DNA of 47,083 nt from Gammaproteobacteria bacterium (GTDB lineage Bacteria; Pseudomonadota; Gammaproteobacteria; Pseudomonadales; Alcanivoracaceae), in NCBI GenBank assembly GCA_018067045.1, contig JAGPVL010000016.1, positions 1-47,083 on the forward strand, given 5' to 3'. The notes beneath the pieces are model-generated. The model did not search any database, had not been told where the DNA came from, and saw nothing but the letters and a program-made list of their open reading frames with translations. The first letter of the stretch is position 1; the number at the start of each line of letters is the position of its first letter. This document shows, piece by piece, positions 23,800-34,039 of the stretch. The position numbers and the translations under genes are program-made.

Positions 23800-26700
23800 C
23801 TTATTTTGAATACCTGCCCCTCCAGAACTACCACCCCAATCCATTTCATCCATCATGGACCAAGGCGTAGAGGGCGTCGCATCAGGTAGTAAACTAACCT
23901 TAACGGGTTGATTCAGATACCCGAAGTCACCGTCCGCCGCATACGCGGGGCTTTGCCAATTCGTTGAAGTGGGAATCGAATCTATTTGACGTAAAAGACT
24001 AATGCCCTTGCCTGACCACGCTAATATCTGACCTATCCCAGCACCATATAGCTCTCCCGCATAAGCATTCGCGAGAGGGTCCAGCCTGCCAACCGCGTCC
24101 CACCTATCAGCAGCGGCAGCATCTCGGAGCTGATACATTTGGCCTCTCATAGCATCAGGCAGATTAGGAAGAGCTGCTACACCGCTCCAGAAGCCCACGG
24201 TTTTTTCCCACGGATTAGTGGTTATCAGCCACTCTCCGCCTGCAAGAAGGCTCTCTCCAGTGCCGACCATAGCGCCTCCGGCGTAAGTCCAGAACTGTGG
24301 GTCAGGGGGGGAGCCGGGCGAACAAGATGGGTTGAATATGCAGGAGTCTCCCCACTGGTTCAGACTGCTTGTACCAAATAGCGGAACAGGATTGCCATGT
24401 TCATCACGAACCAAACTTCCCTGATCATCTGTGAGCAGATTTCCGCGCATCAGGGCCTCGCGCTTTAGGAATGCAAGGGCCTCTGGGTCCAGCGAAATGC
24501 GATCTTCATCTGCTCTATTGGTGCGCCGAAGCAGTTGCTCAAGAAGGATCGTCGCGGCCTCGTCAGACTCACGACCAGTCTGGGTAGCAAACTTCTCAGC
24601 CAACTGCTCTCGGATTAGCTTTTCTTCCTGCTCATGGCGTTGCCGGTTATAAGTATCAGCCTGCTTTGCAATCCAAGAACCTTCGTTCACATCACCGTTT
24701 ACAAGTACCGCTCCAGCCACGCCTGCAAGCTGGGACCCTGCCGTACGCCACGCCTCTTCTGGCCCCCAGAAGGTTGAGGACGTGCTTTCGGCAAAATTTG
24801 TCAGGCTGCTGGAGAGGAGCTGATTGAGCCCTGCTGCTGCAAAGCCGGTGTTGAAATCACGGCCTGTAATTTCTGTAACTACACCGCCAGTAACTGCATG
24901 CAGTCCGGTGCGCCCCCAGCCACCCTCTCCCCAATAGTCCGCCTGGGCTAGGCTATCGGCGTTTTCCATTTGATTTACCGCCAGTCCCCCAACCCAATTA
25001 AACGCAAACGCTGATAACACATCGTTGCCCTGACTTTCCATGCTGCTGCGTAAGTAGTCTGAGAAATGACCGCCGTAAACGGCGTCATTGACGGCGGCGG
25101 ACACGAGGCCGTTGGTGGCGCTGTGGGCGGCGAAGCCGGCCATGCCTTCCCAGTCGTCCAGATTAAATCCTTTGGTAATGGCATATACAGAATCGGTTTG
25201 GACGGCGCCATCACGTCCCCATGTCCAATTCTCGAACATTTTGTCCACGCCCACGGTTAACCCAGCTGTGAGCGCGCTGGCGCCAAGCCCGCGCAGGCTG
25301 TCTTTTTGTCCTAGGTCAGAAAGCGAACGATCGAGCTTGCCGCCGTTGTTTATGGTGCTAATGGTGGTTTGCGTGACGGCGGACGTCACAACGGCTTGAG
25401 TGGCTGCTGCAGCGGCCACGGTGTAAGCCGAGACGGCGGTGGTTGCTGTTGCGGTCGTGGTCGCGCCTAAAGCAGTTAAAAAGCCAGTCCCCGCACCAGC
25501 AGTAAATACCGTCACGACGATCGCGATGACGGCGCTGGCGCCAGTCCCGAGGGTTTCGCTTTCATCGCTCCAACGCTCGTGAACTTCTTGTACTTCATTC
25601 CAATTAATGCCGCCCTGATCTGATAGCTGTTGCAGCCATGCCATCTCTGGGTTTTGTTCAACGAGGGCCGCAACCAGTTCTGGGCCGGTTTGGGCGTTGA
25701 TTTGTCGCAGGTCAACATTAATGCCGTTGGCAGCGTTGATAATCAGGTCCCCGCCTGGCTGCAATGACACCATGCGCGCGGTTTCGTCTAGGCTGCCTTC
25801 GCTTTTCATCGTGACCCATGAAAAGTCGCTGCTTTGTTCGGTGTGGCTGGTTTGTGTTGTGTCGGTGACGGCAAGGAAGCTAACGCTGCCCGCCTCGCTG
25901 GTATAGGTTTGATCGCCGCCGCTTTTGATGACGCTGCCTTGATAAACTTGGTCGCCGTAGGACTGCATGTTGATGTCGCTGCCGGCATTGATAGACGTCA
26001 CTTCAGAACGAACGGTGCTGGTGCTGCGTTGCTCTTCGGTGTACTCACCAAGGTCAGCGTTACTGCTAAAGCTGTCGCGATGAGAAGTGGCCGATTGGCC
26101 CGCCGTGAGATAAATGCCGCCGGTAGTCGCTAGGCTCACGGTGCCGCCAGCGGTGACTTGCGCGCCTTGCATGACGATGTGACCAGCGGAGCGCACGTCG
26201 ACGCTATCGGTCATGTCGATATTGGTGCCATGCCAGCGTGTGATGTCTTGGTACTGGCCGCGTGTTTCGTCGGATTGTGTTGAGAAAGAGCCGAAGCCTT
26301 GTGTTTGGCCAAATCGGTAGGTGGTCTCTTCTGCGTAGCGGCTGTTGTGGGTTTGCAGGCCAATGATTTGCGTGGAGGCGGTGCTGTCCGCGTTTAGGGC
26401 AGAGGACATAAGAAGGTTGTCGCCTTGATAGTTGCCGGCCTCCAGCGTTACTTGTTCTCCAGCGAGTAAGTAGGTGCTTCCTGCGCCACTGAATTGTGCA
26501 TCAATGAGGTTTTGTTGGGTTTGTCCGTGGGCGCTACGTCCGGCCAAATCAAAGCTGATGCCTTGCCCGCTGTTGGCAAGCGTGGCGCCAACACCGGCAA
26601 ATGAGACAAGCGCGCCAGCAAAACCCGCGGCATCGTTTGCCCAGCCTGCGTATTCGCGGCGAGTTTCGCGATGATGGTAGCTTTCTTCTAAGGCTGCGGT

Positions 26701-29700
26701 AACAAGTAAATCTTCGCCCGCATAAATCAATGAATCTCCGCCAGACTGAACGCTTGTGCCTTCCAGCAGCACACTGCCCTTGGCTTTGTCGGCGGTGATT
26801 ACGCTGCCCGTTTCTTTGTCGAAAGAGGCGTTGATCTGAACATTTCCGGCGGCAACCAGTTCGACCACGTGGGCCGTTTCGTCATATTTTTTCTCGGTCG
26901 TGATTTTGCTGCCGTACCACTTGTCATCTTCGGCATAACGATAGCGATAGTCTGAATCTCGCGCCGCCAATAACTGGATATCCCCCACACCCATCAGAGA
27001 AAGGTTTTTGGCGGATTCGAGTTTGCTGGCGATGACGGTGAGGTTGTTGTTAGACCGCAATTGCACGTTGCCTTGGCCAGTAACCGTGCTGCCTTGATGA
27101 CGAACTGATCTGTCGATGCTGTGTGTAGTTTCGCCGTCATGGCGGGCTAAGAAATTATAGCTGTCGCTGTTGGCGGCGGAGGCAATCATGAGGTCGTTGC
27201 CCGACGATAATTTAACCTTGCCGTCGCTGGCCAAGTGAGAGCCGATCACTGTGAGGTCGTTGGCGGCGTTGGCGATCAGTTTAATGGTGCTAGAAATGTC
27301 GCTACTGATATGGCGCACGTGTGATGCGTTGAGAGTGCCGCCATAGTAAGTGCCTTTTCGGCCGGTGTTGTTCTCAACGGTTTCAATGTTGATATTGCCT
27401 TGCGCGTTCAACGTGACTTTGCCGCCGCTAATGTCGCTGCCAGACACGACAATGTCGCCCTTGGATTTCAACTTCACGACATCGGTCCCGCGAATTGCCG
27501 CCGCGTCCCCAATGTCGGTGTACCACTCTTGAATGCCACCGTGTTGATAATCACGTTGTACGGTCCAGCGTTGATTAATAATGTCGCCAATGCTGTCGAG
27601 AACAACCTTGCGGCCCTCTATGGAGCCGCTGATATTATTGATGTCGCCCTTGCTCTTAATGCGCAAGGTGTTTTCGGCAATGATGGCACCGCCGAGATTT
27701 TGCAGTCCGTCTTCATTGAGATTGAGTCGCGTATTGTTGCCGCTATAGAGTGTGCCGCTGTTGACGATGCTGCCGCCATTATTGATGAGATTATCGCCGG
27801 CACCAATCAGCGCGCCGCGATGATCGCCAGCGAGGGTGCTGTTGAGATGCGCGCTTTGTGGCGACAAGTACAATTGTGGCACTAGGACGGTTTCACCGGC
27901 CACTTGCTGCTCGACCATCCAAACAATATCGGTTGTGAGTTGATTAATTTGTTCCGCAGTGAGGGTGACGCCCACGGCGAGTTCTAATGACTCGGCGGCG
28001 TAGAAGCCGTTGTCGAGAAGCTTCCTGTATTGGCTGTTGGCGTCGACATAATTTGGTTCGAGTAACGCGCGGCCGGTCAGGTCGACAATTTGTTGGCGTA
28101 TTAATTGTTGCTCGTAAAAACCATCGCCGAGTAAACGGATGGCGCCGTCAGGATCCCAGTTAAGGCGATTGAGCAAATAGGCGGAGCCAAGAAAGCCATC
28201 TGTTGTGGCAAAAAACGGATTGGTTTCGATCAGATACGGATGACCGGGATCGGCGAGTGAAAATAAACCGCCGTTAACGCCGTTTAAGAAATCGGCCACT
28301 GTGCCGCCTTGGCTGCCCTGACCGAGTGCCACAACATCTGTGGCATTACTTTCTTGGCGATGACCAAAATCGCCGTTAATAACGGTGGCGCCTCCGAGGT
28401 CTAAATTGCCGCCGGCGAGAATATTCGCGCCAAGCATGTCGGTAGAATCGAGAGTTTCTGTGTGCTCGCTGACATGGCCGACGTTTCGGTGAACAATATT
28501 GTCTTCGCGACGGAGTAGATTGTCCGGATCGTAATTTGGGTTTTCGGCGTCCGGGTTAAGGCGCATGTATTCTTCGTATTCATTTGAGCCGTCGCTAAGG
28601 TATGTGGCACCGCCGGTATAGTTGCGCCGGTTATATGGCCTAACGCCCGCATAAACATTCCAAAGATGGCCGTTTCCATTTACCCCGAAAGCGGCATAGC
28701 GATTGACTAATAGATACTCGCCGCTATGCAGGCCGAGGTTTTCAATGTCGTTAAACCGCAGCGTCATATTTTTCTCGGAAAGAATGTCGCTGGTTTCATT
28801 AACGAGTACGTTTCCGCTTAGGCGCATGTTGCCGCCGGAAATAATCTGACTGCGATCTGTTGTGGCTTCGTCGAGTGTCCGAAAAAAGTGCTCGGTAAAC
28901 GTATAGTTGACGTCGAGATGCTCCCCTGCGCATTCCGTGCATTGGTACGCAAGGCTGCCTTCGATTAACGTGTCGTCCCACGCTAAGAAATCGCGGGTAT
29001 TTAGCAGTTGTTCTGCGTCAATGGTTAATTCGCCGCGCGCTTGAATGCGTCCAGAGCGATTCTCAACCACGCTGGCAGGCGAGCTGCCGTCTTCGCCGAT
29101 GATGCGGACGTTGCCCGACGCATAAACATCACCAAGGCGGTTGGTGACGCGGTCTGCGGACAAAGAAATGCCACCTTCGGAGAGTAGCGCCCCGCCCTCA
29201 TCATTGACGATCTCGGCGGCCTGCAAGGTGAGGCTGTTGTGACCACCAAGCGTGCCGGTGTTGGTAATGTGCTGCGCCTGAATGCTGACATTGTTTTTGG
29301 CAATCGCGATGCCAGTCCCTGTGACCGAGTACTGGTCTGCGCGAATAGCAATGTCGTTAGTTGACGCTAAATCCGTGTACTGAATGTTGCCGTTTGCCGA
29401 CAGTTGCAAGTCGCCGTTTTGTGCGGCCACCGGCGCATCAAGTCGTACGCCGACACCTTCTTCATTTGCAATTAAACGAATGCGGTTAGCGTACATGCCG
29501 CCCAGTGCGGTGGAGTCGATGGCGAAAGATGGCTTGTTCGTGTCAGAGCTAATATTGGTTGTGTTTAGGGAGGTGCGACCGACTGTTTGTTGGCCCGTGA
29601 CAATGTTCAACGCATCCGCGTGCAGTTCGCCAGCGATTTCAACCGAGCGCGCAATAATATCGAAGCGACTGGTGTTGGCGGCATTCAGTCCGTCGCCAAG

Positions 29701-30309
29701 AATTGAAATCGCGCCACCCTGAACATCGAACCCGCTTAGCGCGCCATTATGCATAATGGGTTGGCCAGTGCTCAGCGTGGCGTGATTGGTATTGATAAAT
29801 CCACAGCCGTTGCAGCTAATGCCATTCGGGTTGGCGACGACAACATCCGCTCGCGCCCCACCGACTTCGATATAACCATTGAGTGACGACGGGTTGTTGC
29901 TAATCACTTCATTGAGAATCAGTGAGGCCGTACCGCCGGTTAAGTTGGGATTGCCTTCGATGTAGCCGCCGAGTTGCGTCTGTGTCACTCGTTTGTTGTT
30001 GTTAAGAATAAGTCCGTTACTGTCGACGTTAAAATCGTTGTAGAAGTTGTGCGAAAGACCCTTGTTGGGCGTTTGAATATTAATAATGGGCACGCCATTG
30101 GCGGCTTGGTCAACCGTCGGTCGGCCACTGGTTTGATGCGTTGCAGTAATAGGCTGCGCAGACAGCAGTAGCGGCTGCCAAATAAACAGCAATGACAATA
30201 TGTATGCCAGTGAGCAGCGTAACGGCCGTTGTCGAAACAGCGAACGTTGCAAAGTGGCGTCCGCTGCTTGTGTGTTGGCCGATTTAGAATTCGGCATAAA
30301 GTGATGCAT
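23356..30309 (-). CDS. Two-partner secretion exoprotein, CdiA/filamentous haemagglutinin-like (TpsA)
   Basis: 2317 residues. A long signal peptide (about 30-55, hydrophobic AYILSLLFIWQPLLLSA) leads to the TPS secretion domain with NPNL (120-123), NPNGI (160-164) and the Cys pair of SCNGCGF (166, 169). Filamentous-haemagglutinin repeats fill roughly 300-1500 as a beta-helix stalk. Near residue 1590 begins an Ala/Thr/Gly-rich hydrophobic helical zone (SAVIAIVVTVFTAGAG), then a DUF637-like region with repeated GL.A..N blocks. The last 147 residues (from VPELGVRFFGE) form a separate unit that I do not recognise. The VENN motif of enterobacterial CdiA is absent. The start overlaps the end of tpsB by 26 bp, so secretion pore and cargo are coupled. 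It is probably a surface adhesin/toxin delivery protein for contact-dependent inhibition. Confidence 0.9.
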   Translation of the reverse strand: MHHFMPNSKSANTQAADATLQRSLFRQRPLRCSLAYILSLLFIWQPLLLSAQPITATHQTSGRPTVDQAANGVPIINIQTPNKGLSHNFYNDFNVDSNGLILNNNKRVTQTQLGGYIEGNPNLTGGTASLILNEVISNNPSSLNGYIEVGGARADVVVANPNGISCNGCGFINTNHATLSTGQPIMHNGALSGFDVQGGAISILGDGLNAANTSRFDIIARSVEIAGELHADALNIVTGQQTVGRTSLNTTNISSDTNKPSFAIDSTALGGMYANRIRLIANEEGVGVRLDAPVAAQNGDLQLSANGNIQYTDLASTNDIAIRADQYSVTGTGIAIAKNNVSIQAQHITNTGTLGGHNSLTLQAAEIVNDEGGALLSEGGISLSADRVTNRLGDVYASGNVRIIGEDGSSPASVVENRSGRIQARGELTIDAEQLLNTRDFLAWDDTLIEGSLAYQCTECAGEHLDVNYTFTEHFFRTLDEATTDRSQIISGGNMRLSGNVLVNETSDILSEKNMTLRFNDIENLGLHSGEYLLVNRYAAFGVNGNGHLWNVYAGVRPYNRRNYTGGATYLSDGSNEYEEYMRLNPDAENPNYDPDNLLRREDNIVHRNVGHVSEHTETLDSTDMLGANILAGGNLDLGGATVINGDFGHRQESNATDVVALGQGSQGGTVADFLNGVNGGLFSLADPGHPYLIETNPFFATTDGFLGSAYLLNRLNWDPDGAIRLLGDGFYEQQLIRQQIVDLTGRALLEPNYVDANSQYRKLLDNGFYAAESLELAVGVTLTAEQINQLTTDIVWMVEQQVAGETVLVPQLYLSPQSAHLNSTLAGDHRGALIGAGDNLINNGGSIVNSGTLYSGNNTRLNLNEDGLQNLGGAIIAENTLRIKSKGDINNISGSIEGRKVVLDSIGDIINQRWTVQRDYQHGGIQEWYTDIGDAAAIRGTDVVKLKSKGDIVVSGSDISGGKVTLNAQGNINIETVENNTGRKGTYYGGTLNASHVRHISSDISSTIKLIANAANDLTVIGSHLASDGKVKLSSGNDLMIASAANSDSYNFLARHDGETTHSIDRSVRHQGSTVTGQGNVQLRSNNNLTVIASKLESAKNLSLMGVGDIQLLAARDSDYRYRYAEDDKWYGSKITTEKKYDETAHVVELVAAGNVQINASFDKETGSVITADKAKGSVLLEGTSVQSGGDSLIYAGEDLLVTAALEESYHHRETRREYAGWANDAAGFAGALVSFAGVGATLANSGQGISFDLAGRSAHGQTQQNLIDAQFSGAGSTYLLAGEQVTLEAGNYQGDNLLMSSALNADSTASTQIIGLQTHNSRYAEETTYRFGQTQGFGSFSTQSDETRGQYQDITRWHGTNIDMTDSVDVRSAGHIVMQGAQVTAGGTVSLATTGGIYLTAGQSATSHRDSFSSNADLGEYTEEQRSTSTVRSEVTSINAGSDINMQSYGDQVYQGSVIKSGGDQTYTSEAGSVSFLAVTDTTQTSHTEQSSDFSWVTMKSEGSLDETARMVSLQPGGDLIINAANGINVDLRQINAQTGPELVAALVEQNPEMAWLQQLSDQGGINWNEVQEVHERWSDESETLGTGASAVIAIVVTVFTAGAGTGFLTALGATTTATATTAVSAYTVAAAAATQAVVTSAVTQTTISTINNGGKLDRSLSDLGQKDSLRGLGASALTAGLTVGVDKMFENWTWGRDGAVQTDSVYAITKGFNLDDWEGMAGFAAHSATNGLVSAAVNDAVYGGHFSDYLRSSMESQGNDVLSAFAFNWVGGLAVNQMENADSLAQADYWGEGGWGRTGLHAVTGGVVTEITGRDFNTGFAAAGLNQLLSSSLTNFAESTSSTFWGPEEAWRTAGSQLAGVAGAVLVNGDVNEGSWIAKQADTYNRQRHEQEEKLIREQLAEKFATQTGRESDEAATILLEQLLRRTNRADEDRISLDPEALAFLKREALMRGNLLTDDQGSLVRDEHGNPVPLFGTSSLNQWGDSCIFNPSCSPGSPPDPQFWTYAGGAMVGTGESLLAGGEWLITTNPWEKTVGFWSGVAALPNLPDAMRGQMYQLRDAAAADRWDAVGRLDPLANAYAGELYGAGIGQILAWSGKGISLLRQIDSIPTSTNWQSPAYAADGDFGYLNQPVKVSLLPDATPSTPWSMMDEMDWGGSSGGAGIQNKVPELGVRFFGEQDVEFFTTANPLLGPPKGAFFMPLDDASLMRNGADVLRGTGHSPSILEAYVIDRDIYGLSFKTEGLPVRAPTAEDAGGYLHYLQGGQTAIRLPEPNGGYLLNETRELFVPGTQPIPQGSVLFRIGPNGEWTPVKYY

Positions 30310-31981
30310 GAAGCACGTACTCGCTGTCAGTCAATTCTGTTGAATGTTGTTCCATGGGCCACGACACCTCTGTAGTGAATCGAAGGCTTCTGAAACCAAG
30401 ATTGAGTCCCGCTGTGGCGGAATCAATTCGAGCAAATTCCTGCTCGTTATGGTTACCCGGCACAGCGCCTGAGTCATACGCAACAAAGGGCGTCACGGAG
30501 ACCGGGCTGGTAATGGGCGGATAAAAATCACATTGCACACTGCCGGCAACGGCGGAGTTGCCGCTCAGTGCGATATCGCGGTAGCCGCGCACCATGGAGC
30601 TTGATGCGATAGATAGCCGCTCTGACGGAAACAATTCATCGTCGCTGTATTGCCCCGTGAGACGCAGCGAAAGCGTGCTATATAACGGCTTAATGAAGCG
30701 ATTGGCTGTAAGAAATGTTTGGTATCGGGTGTGCGCTTTATCTGCAATCGATAGACCGCCCGGTAAATAGGTGGCGGGACCGGCGCCGTAGCCGTTTTCA
30801 ACCGTGAGGGTGCCAGCAAGCTGCGTTTTGCCCCACAGGTGTTTCGCGCTGAAGCGTCCGCCGATGGCTTTTAAGTGATAAGAGCTGACGCGAATGACCG
30901 CATCTTCGAGGCGATTCTGGGTGTCGGAGTAGGCGCTCAGCAGCGAGAAGGAATATCGAGAGCGATTGCTGCGGTATAGCGTGCGGGTGAGCTCTAGGCG
31001 CGAGGTGTCGGTGGCGCCGGAGGTTTCAAAAGATTGAAAAATCCCGTCGATTTCATTTTCATATTGCTGGCGGTTATAGCTCAGCGCGACATTCCAGTAA
31101 CCATAGCTAATGTCGTAGTTAAGACCTGCGCCCCATGCGCGATCCGAGAGCTCAGTGTCGAGGTCGCTGTTCAGCGAAAACGAGAGTCGATCCGTTAGCC
31201 CAAATGGGCTGCCCCAGTCGATCCCCATTTGGGCCGTGCCGTGACGAATATCTCCGTAGTATTCTTCGTCGATGACCATTGTGCCGCGATAACGACGCGG
31301 CCACTCAGCCTGCCCCGTAATGATCGTGCCGCCTTGTTCTGTGCCGGGTGTGAGGTCCATCTTGGCGTCGAGGTGCGGCAGCCTCGCCAGTGTTTCTACC
31401 GCATGCTCTAAACCGCGAAGATTGACCGGTTCGCCCTGCTGTTCTGGCACAGCCCATTCGAGAATGCGGTTCGACATGCCGGTGGCTTGAAACGACTCGA
31501 TGCGCCCAGGCACGACCAATAGCGTCAACGTGCCCGTGGAAATATCTTGTTCGGGAATCAGTATGCGGCTGGTGACGTAGCCTCTGTCGATTAGTGCGTT
31601 TGAGAGTTGTGCTTGCAGGGCGCGAATCTCTTGCATGCGCAGGCAGGTGCCGGTGACTGCATTAGCAGGTTTTTGTAGCCAGCGTCCGAACGGCAGCGGT
31701 TGATCATCAAGGGTATGAAAGGTAATGGTATTGATCGTAAAGCAGGAATCAGTTTTGCTAATCGATTCTTGCTCGGGTACAGGCACGCGCAAGTCAGGCC
31801 CGTCACCGGGAACCTGCATTTCTTCGAGCTGATATTGCTGCCGTTGGCGTTCTTGTTCTTGCGCACGATCAAACATACGTTGCTGGGCATTAGGCGCAGC
31901 TGTCGCGATGCTCGCCGATAAGCAGCCGACGAGAAAGACGGCTTGCATGCCGTAGTGTGTAAAACGATTTTTCCCCAACAT
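30284..31981 (-). CDS. Two-partner secretion transporter TpsB (ShlB/FhaC/CdiB family)
   Basis: 565 residues; AAGGAAGG precedes the ATG at 31981. The signal peptide ends near ATAAP. A glutamine/arginine-rich helix (about 33-60) matches the plug helix H1. POTRA-type domains lie at about 70-220 (TLTLLVVPGRIESFQATG), then a 16-strand beta-barrel follows. The L6 loop motif VRGY is present at 464-467, and the C-terminal residue is Phe (HASLYAEF), as in BAM-assembled outer-membrane proteins. It secretes the exoprotein encoded immediately downstream, whose start lies within its last codons. Expression probably begins in the 198-bp gap shared with a divergent gene. Confidence 0.95.
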   Translation of the reverse strand: MLGKNRFTHYGMQAVFLVGCLSASIATAAPNAQQRMFDRAQEQERQRQQYQLEEMQVPGDGPDLRVPVPEQESISKTDSCFTINTITFHTLDDQPLPFGRWLQKPANAVTGTCLRMQEIRALQAQLSNALIDRGYVTSRILIPEQDISTGTLTLLVVPGRIESFQATGMSNRILEWAVPEQQGEPVNLRGLEHAVETLARLPHLDAKMDLTPGTEQGGTIITGQAEWPRRYRGTMVIDEEYYGDIRHGTAQMGIDWGSPFGLTDRLSFSLNSDLDTELSDRAWGAGLNYDISYGYWNVALSYNRQQYENEIDGIFQSFETSGATDTSRLELTRTLYRSNRSRYSFSLLSAYSDTQNRLEDAVIRVSSYHLKAIGGRFSAKHLWGKTQLAGTLTVENGYGAGPATYLPGGLSIADKAHTRYQTFLTANRFIKPLYSTLSLRLTGQYSDDELFPSERLSIASSSMVRGYRDIALSGNSAVAGSVQCDFYPPITSPVSVTPFVAYDSGAVPGNHNEQEFARIDSATAGLNLGFRSLRFTTEVSWPMEQHSTELTDSEYVLHASLYAEF

Positions 31982-32221
31982 GGCCTTCCTTGCCGATAAA
32001 ACTTACAGTGCCGCTGCGGCAGAAAGGTGCATGGCCTTTCATTTTTCTACTTGGTGCGCTTGCCTGTAAATCATGTATACGCGGTGTATGCCAAGCGGCC
32101 GCATATCGTTACAGTGCAGCGCGTTTGTGCACCCTGTGAATTAGGTGCTGCGAATGGTTAATATCTGGGCGGCGATTGTATGCAATTTGAGCACAATCCG
32201 CGAGAGGAGATAGCATTAAAC

Positions 32222-33370
32222 GTGAAGGTTTTTGCCCGAATTTTCCAACGAAACGCAAAGTGCATTGCACTTGCTGCATCGTTAACGATGAGTGCGGCTG
32301 TGGCGGCAGATATATCCGATGCGCTTGCGCCGTTAACAGCGCCGTCTGGCGGTAATCAGGAGATCATTCGTGCCCTAGAGGCGGCCAAGCAGTTGGCGCC
32401 AGCGGAGCGTTTAGTTGTAGAGAACTATTTACGGTTACGCCAAGGCGCCTTGATGATGTCGAATCAACATTACGCGGAGGCGCGTGAAGTACTAAAAGCA
32501 GTTGAGACGACGAGCCCTTCTGCTACGCAATCTGGATTGCTCATCGCTGAGAGTTACCGATTGGAGCAGTCGCCTGAAAAGGCAAAAGATTGGTTTTTAC
32601 GTACGGCGCGATTTTATCCTTATCGCGTGCAAACGCTTGAGGGGTTGTTAAGTGCAGCGGCGGGTCAGCGCCCAGACAATAATGGTTTGGCTTCGGCGTT
32701 GTATGCCGAGATTGAAACACAGGCGGCCTACGCGCTAGACCAACTTAAAGTATTAAAGTCTTCCGGACACATCGATCCGATTGACGTTATCTTTCCGTCT
32801 GATATCGACGAGCATGTGCGTGAGGTATTACTGGTGCGCTGCTTGCAATATTCGAACAAAAGTTTACTGACCGAATCGGCGCGCTTGCAACAAGCGGTTG
32901 AGGCAATGTTGGTGCTGCGAAAGCAGAATGAAACATTACGCAGCGACTTGGAAAACGTAGCCGCACAGCTTTCGACGTATCAGCAACAACGCGAGCGTAT
33001 TGTGGTGGACTTGGCGCAGCATGATAAACAGCTGGAAGCGTTAAAATCGCGGCTGATTGCAAAAGACCTTAGTGAAGAGCAACAGGCCATCCGTTTGCAC
33101 ATTGTGCAGCTGCGTAACGCGCAAACTCGCTTACGCGGTCAAATGGCATTTATCGATCAGGCCAGCCAGAAACTTCCGGTGATCATTGCCAATGTTGATC
33201 GAAGAGTTACTGAATTGAACGTCAGCGCGCGCACCAGGTTACGTGAAAGCAATCGATCCGTGTCCGCGATACTGACGCACAGCTATGAAGGTTATCGATT
33301 GGATCTCGTCAATTTAGCAGCGCAAGCATCCGTGCAGCGCGCTGAAATGATGATGTCGTCTGCGAGATGA
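32222..33370 (+). CDS. Exported TPR/coiled-coil protein, unknown function
   Basis: 382 residues from a GTG at 32222, with GGAG twelve bases upstream. An ATG at 32180 would add 14 residues before the signal peptide, and I cannot exclude it. The signal peptide CIALAASLTMSAAVAA is followed by a cleavage site at AVAA|DIS. Residues about 40-160 are helical repeats resembling TPRs (LRQGALMMSNQHYAEAREVL). Residues 225-320 form a long coiled coil (LENVAAQLSTYQQQRERIVV). The end is helical and methionine/serine-rich. No family is recognised. It may be a periplasmic scaffold. It is divergent from tpsB with a short shared upstream region, which could mean co-regulation. Confidence 0.78.
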   Translation: MKVFARIFQRNAKCIALAASLTMSAAVAADISDALAPLTAPSGGNQEIIRALEAAKQLAPAERLVVENYLRLRQGALMMSNQHYAEAREVLKAVETTSPSATQSGLLIAESYRLEQSPEKAKDWFLRTARFYPYRVQTLEGLLSAAAGQRPDNNGLASALYAEIETQAAYALDQLKVLKSSGHIDPIDVIFPSDIDEHVREVLLVRCLQYSNKSLLTESARLQQAVEAMLVLRKQNETLRSDLENVAAQLSTYQQQRERIVVDLAQHDKQLEALKSRLIAKDLSEEQQAIRLHIVQLRNAQTRLRGQMAFIDQASQKLPVIIANVDRRVTELNVSARTRLRESNRSVSAILTHSYEGYRLDLVNLAAQASVQRAEMMMSSAR

Positions 33371-33474
33371 TTGAAAGAAGCCAGAAATAAGAAAAGTTAT
33401 GGGCGGAAAATTTTCGTCGTTAAATGCCTTCAAATTTCACGCCCGATATCGCTCGAGCATGTACATTCCACCCA

Positions 33475-33506
33475 TAAAAAAACCCGGCACATGGCCGGGT
33501 TCTTTT
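33475..33506 (-). terminator. Intrinsic terminator of rpmBG
   Basis: The stem AACCCGGC / GCCGGGTT (33481-33488 with 33494-33501) has a 5-base loop and is followed on the minus strand by seven T. It lies about 30 bp past the rpmG stop. A short T-rich run on the other side may let it also end the convergent transcript. Confidence 0.9.
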
Positions 33507-33534
33507 CCCTCCCTTGCGGGAGGCAGAAAGCAAA

Positions 33535-33705
33535 CTACTTAATTTTGCCTTCTTTATACAACACGTGCTTACGAATGGTTGGATCGAACTTCTTCGTTTC
33601 CATCTTTTCAGGATGTTCACGCTTGTTCTTCGTAGTCGTGTAGTAGTGCCCTGTGTTTGCAGTGGACACTAGCTTAATTTTTTCACGAACGCCGCTCTTC
33701 GCCAT
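33535..33705 (-). CDS. rpmG: 50S ribosomal protein L33
   Basis: 56 residues, beginning [20 protein letters not shown] and ending [10 protein letters not shown]. This is a full-length L33 (55 in E. coli) of the cysteine-free, zinc-independent form, since no CxxC pair is present. It contacts the tRNA exit-site region of the large subunit. It lies 10 bp after rpmB in the classic rpmB-rpmG pair and before a strong terminator. Confidence 0.96.
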   Translation of the reverse strand: MAKSGVREKIKLVSTANTGHYYTTTKNKREHPEKMETKKFDPTIRKHVLYKEGKIK

Positions 33706-33715
33706 GGTCTATCTC

Positions 33716-33952
33716 CTAAACTTTCAGGCCGCGGGCGCGAATGTCGGCCAGCACAGCATCAATACCGAGCTTATCGATAATACGCATGCCTTTAGAGGTC
33801 ACGCGCAAACGAACAAAGCGCTTTTCTGCTTCTACCCAAAAACGATGGTAGTGCAGGTTAGGCTCGAACCGACGCTTGGTCTTAACGTTCGAGTGAGAAA
33901 CGTGGTTGCCCGTTACAGGGCGCTTACCGGTTACCTGGCAAACCTTAGACAT
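33716..33952 (-). CDS. rpmB: 50S ribosomal protein L28
   Basis: 78 residues, the same length as the E. coli protein. The hallmark opening is [21 protein letters not shown], and [25 protein letters not shown] follows. GGAGC stands before the ATG at 33952. It is the first gene of rpmB-rpmG, driven by the promoter at 34040-34068. Confidence 0.97.
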   Translation of the reverse strand: MSKVCQVTGKRPVTGNHVSHSNVKTKRRFEPNLHYHRFWVEAEKRFVRLRVTSKGMRIIDKLGIDAVLADIRARGLKV

Positions 33953-34039
33953 TATCTTGCTCCGAAATCACTTATCTACAGCGGATCACTTGTGGGGTGT
34001 CCGCTCGTGTAGAAGAGACAGGCCCCGAAAAGGACGCGA

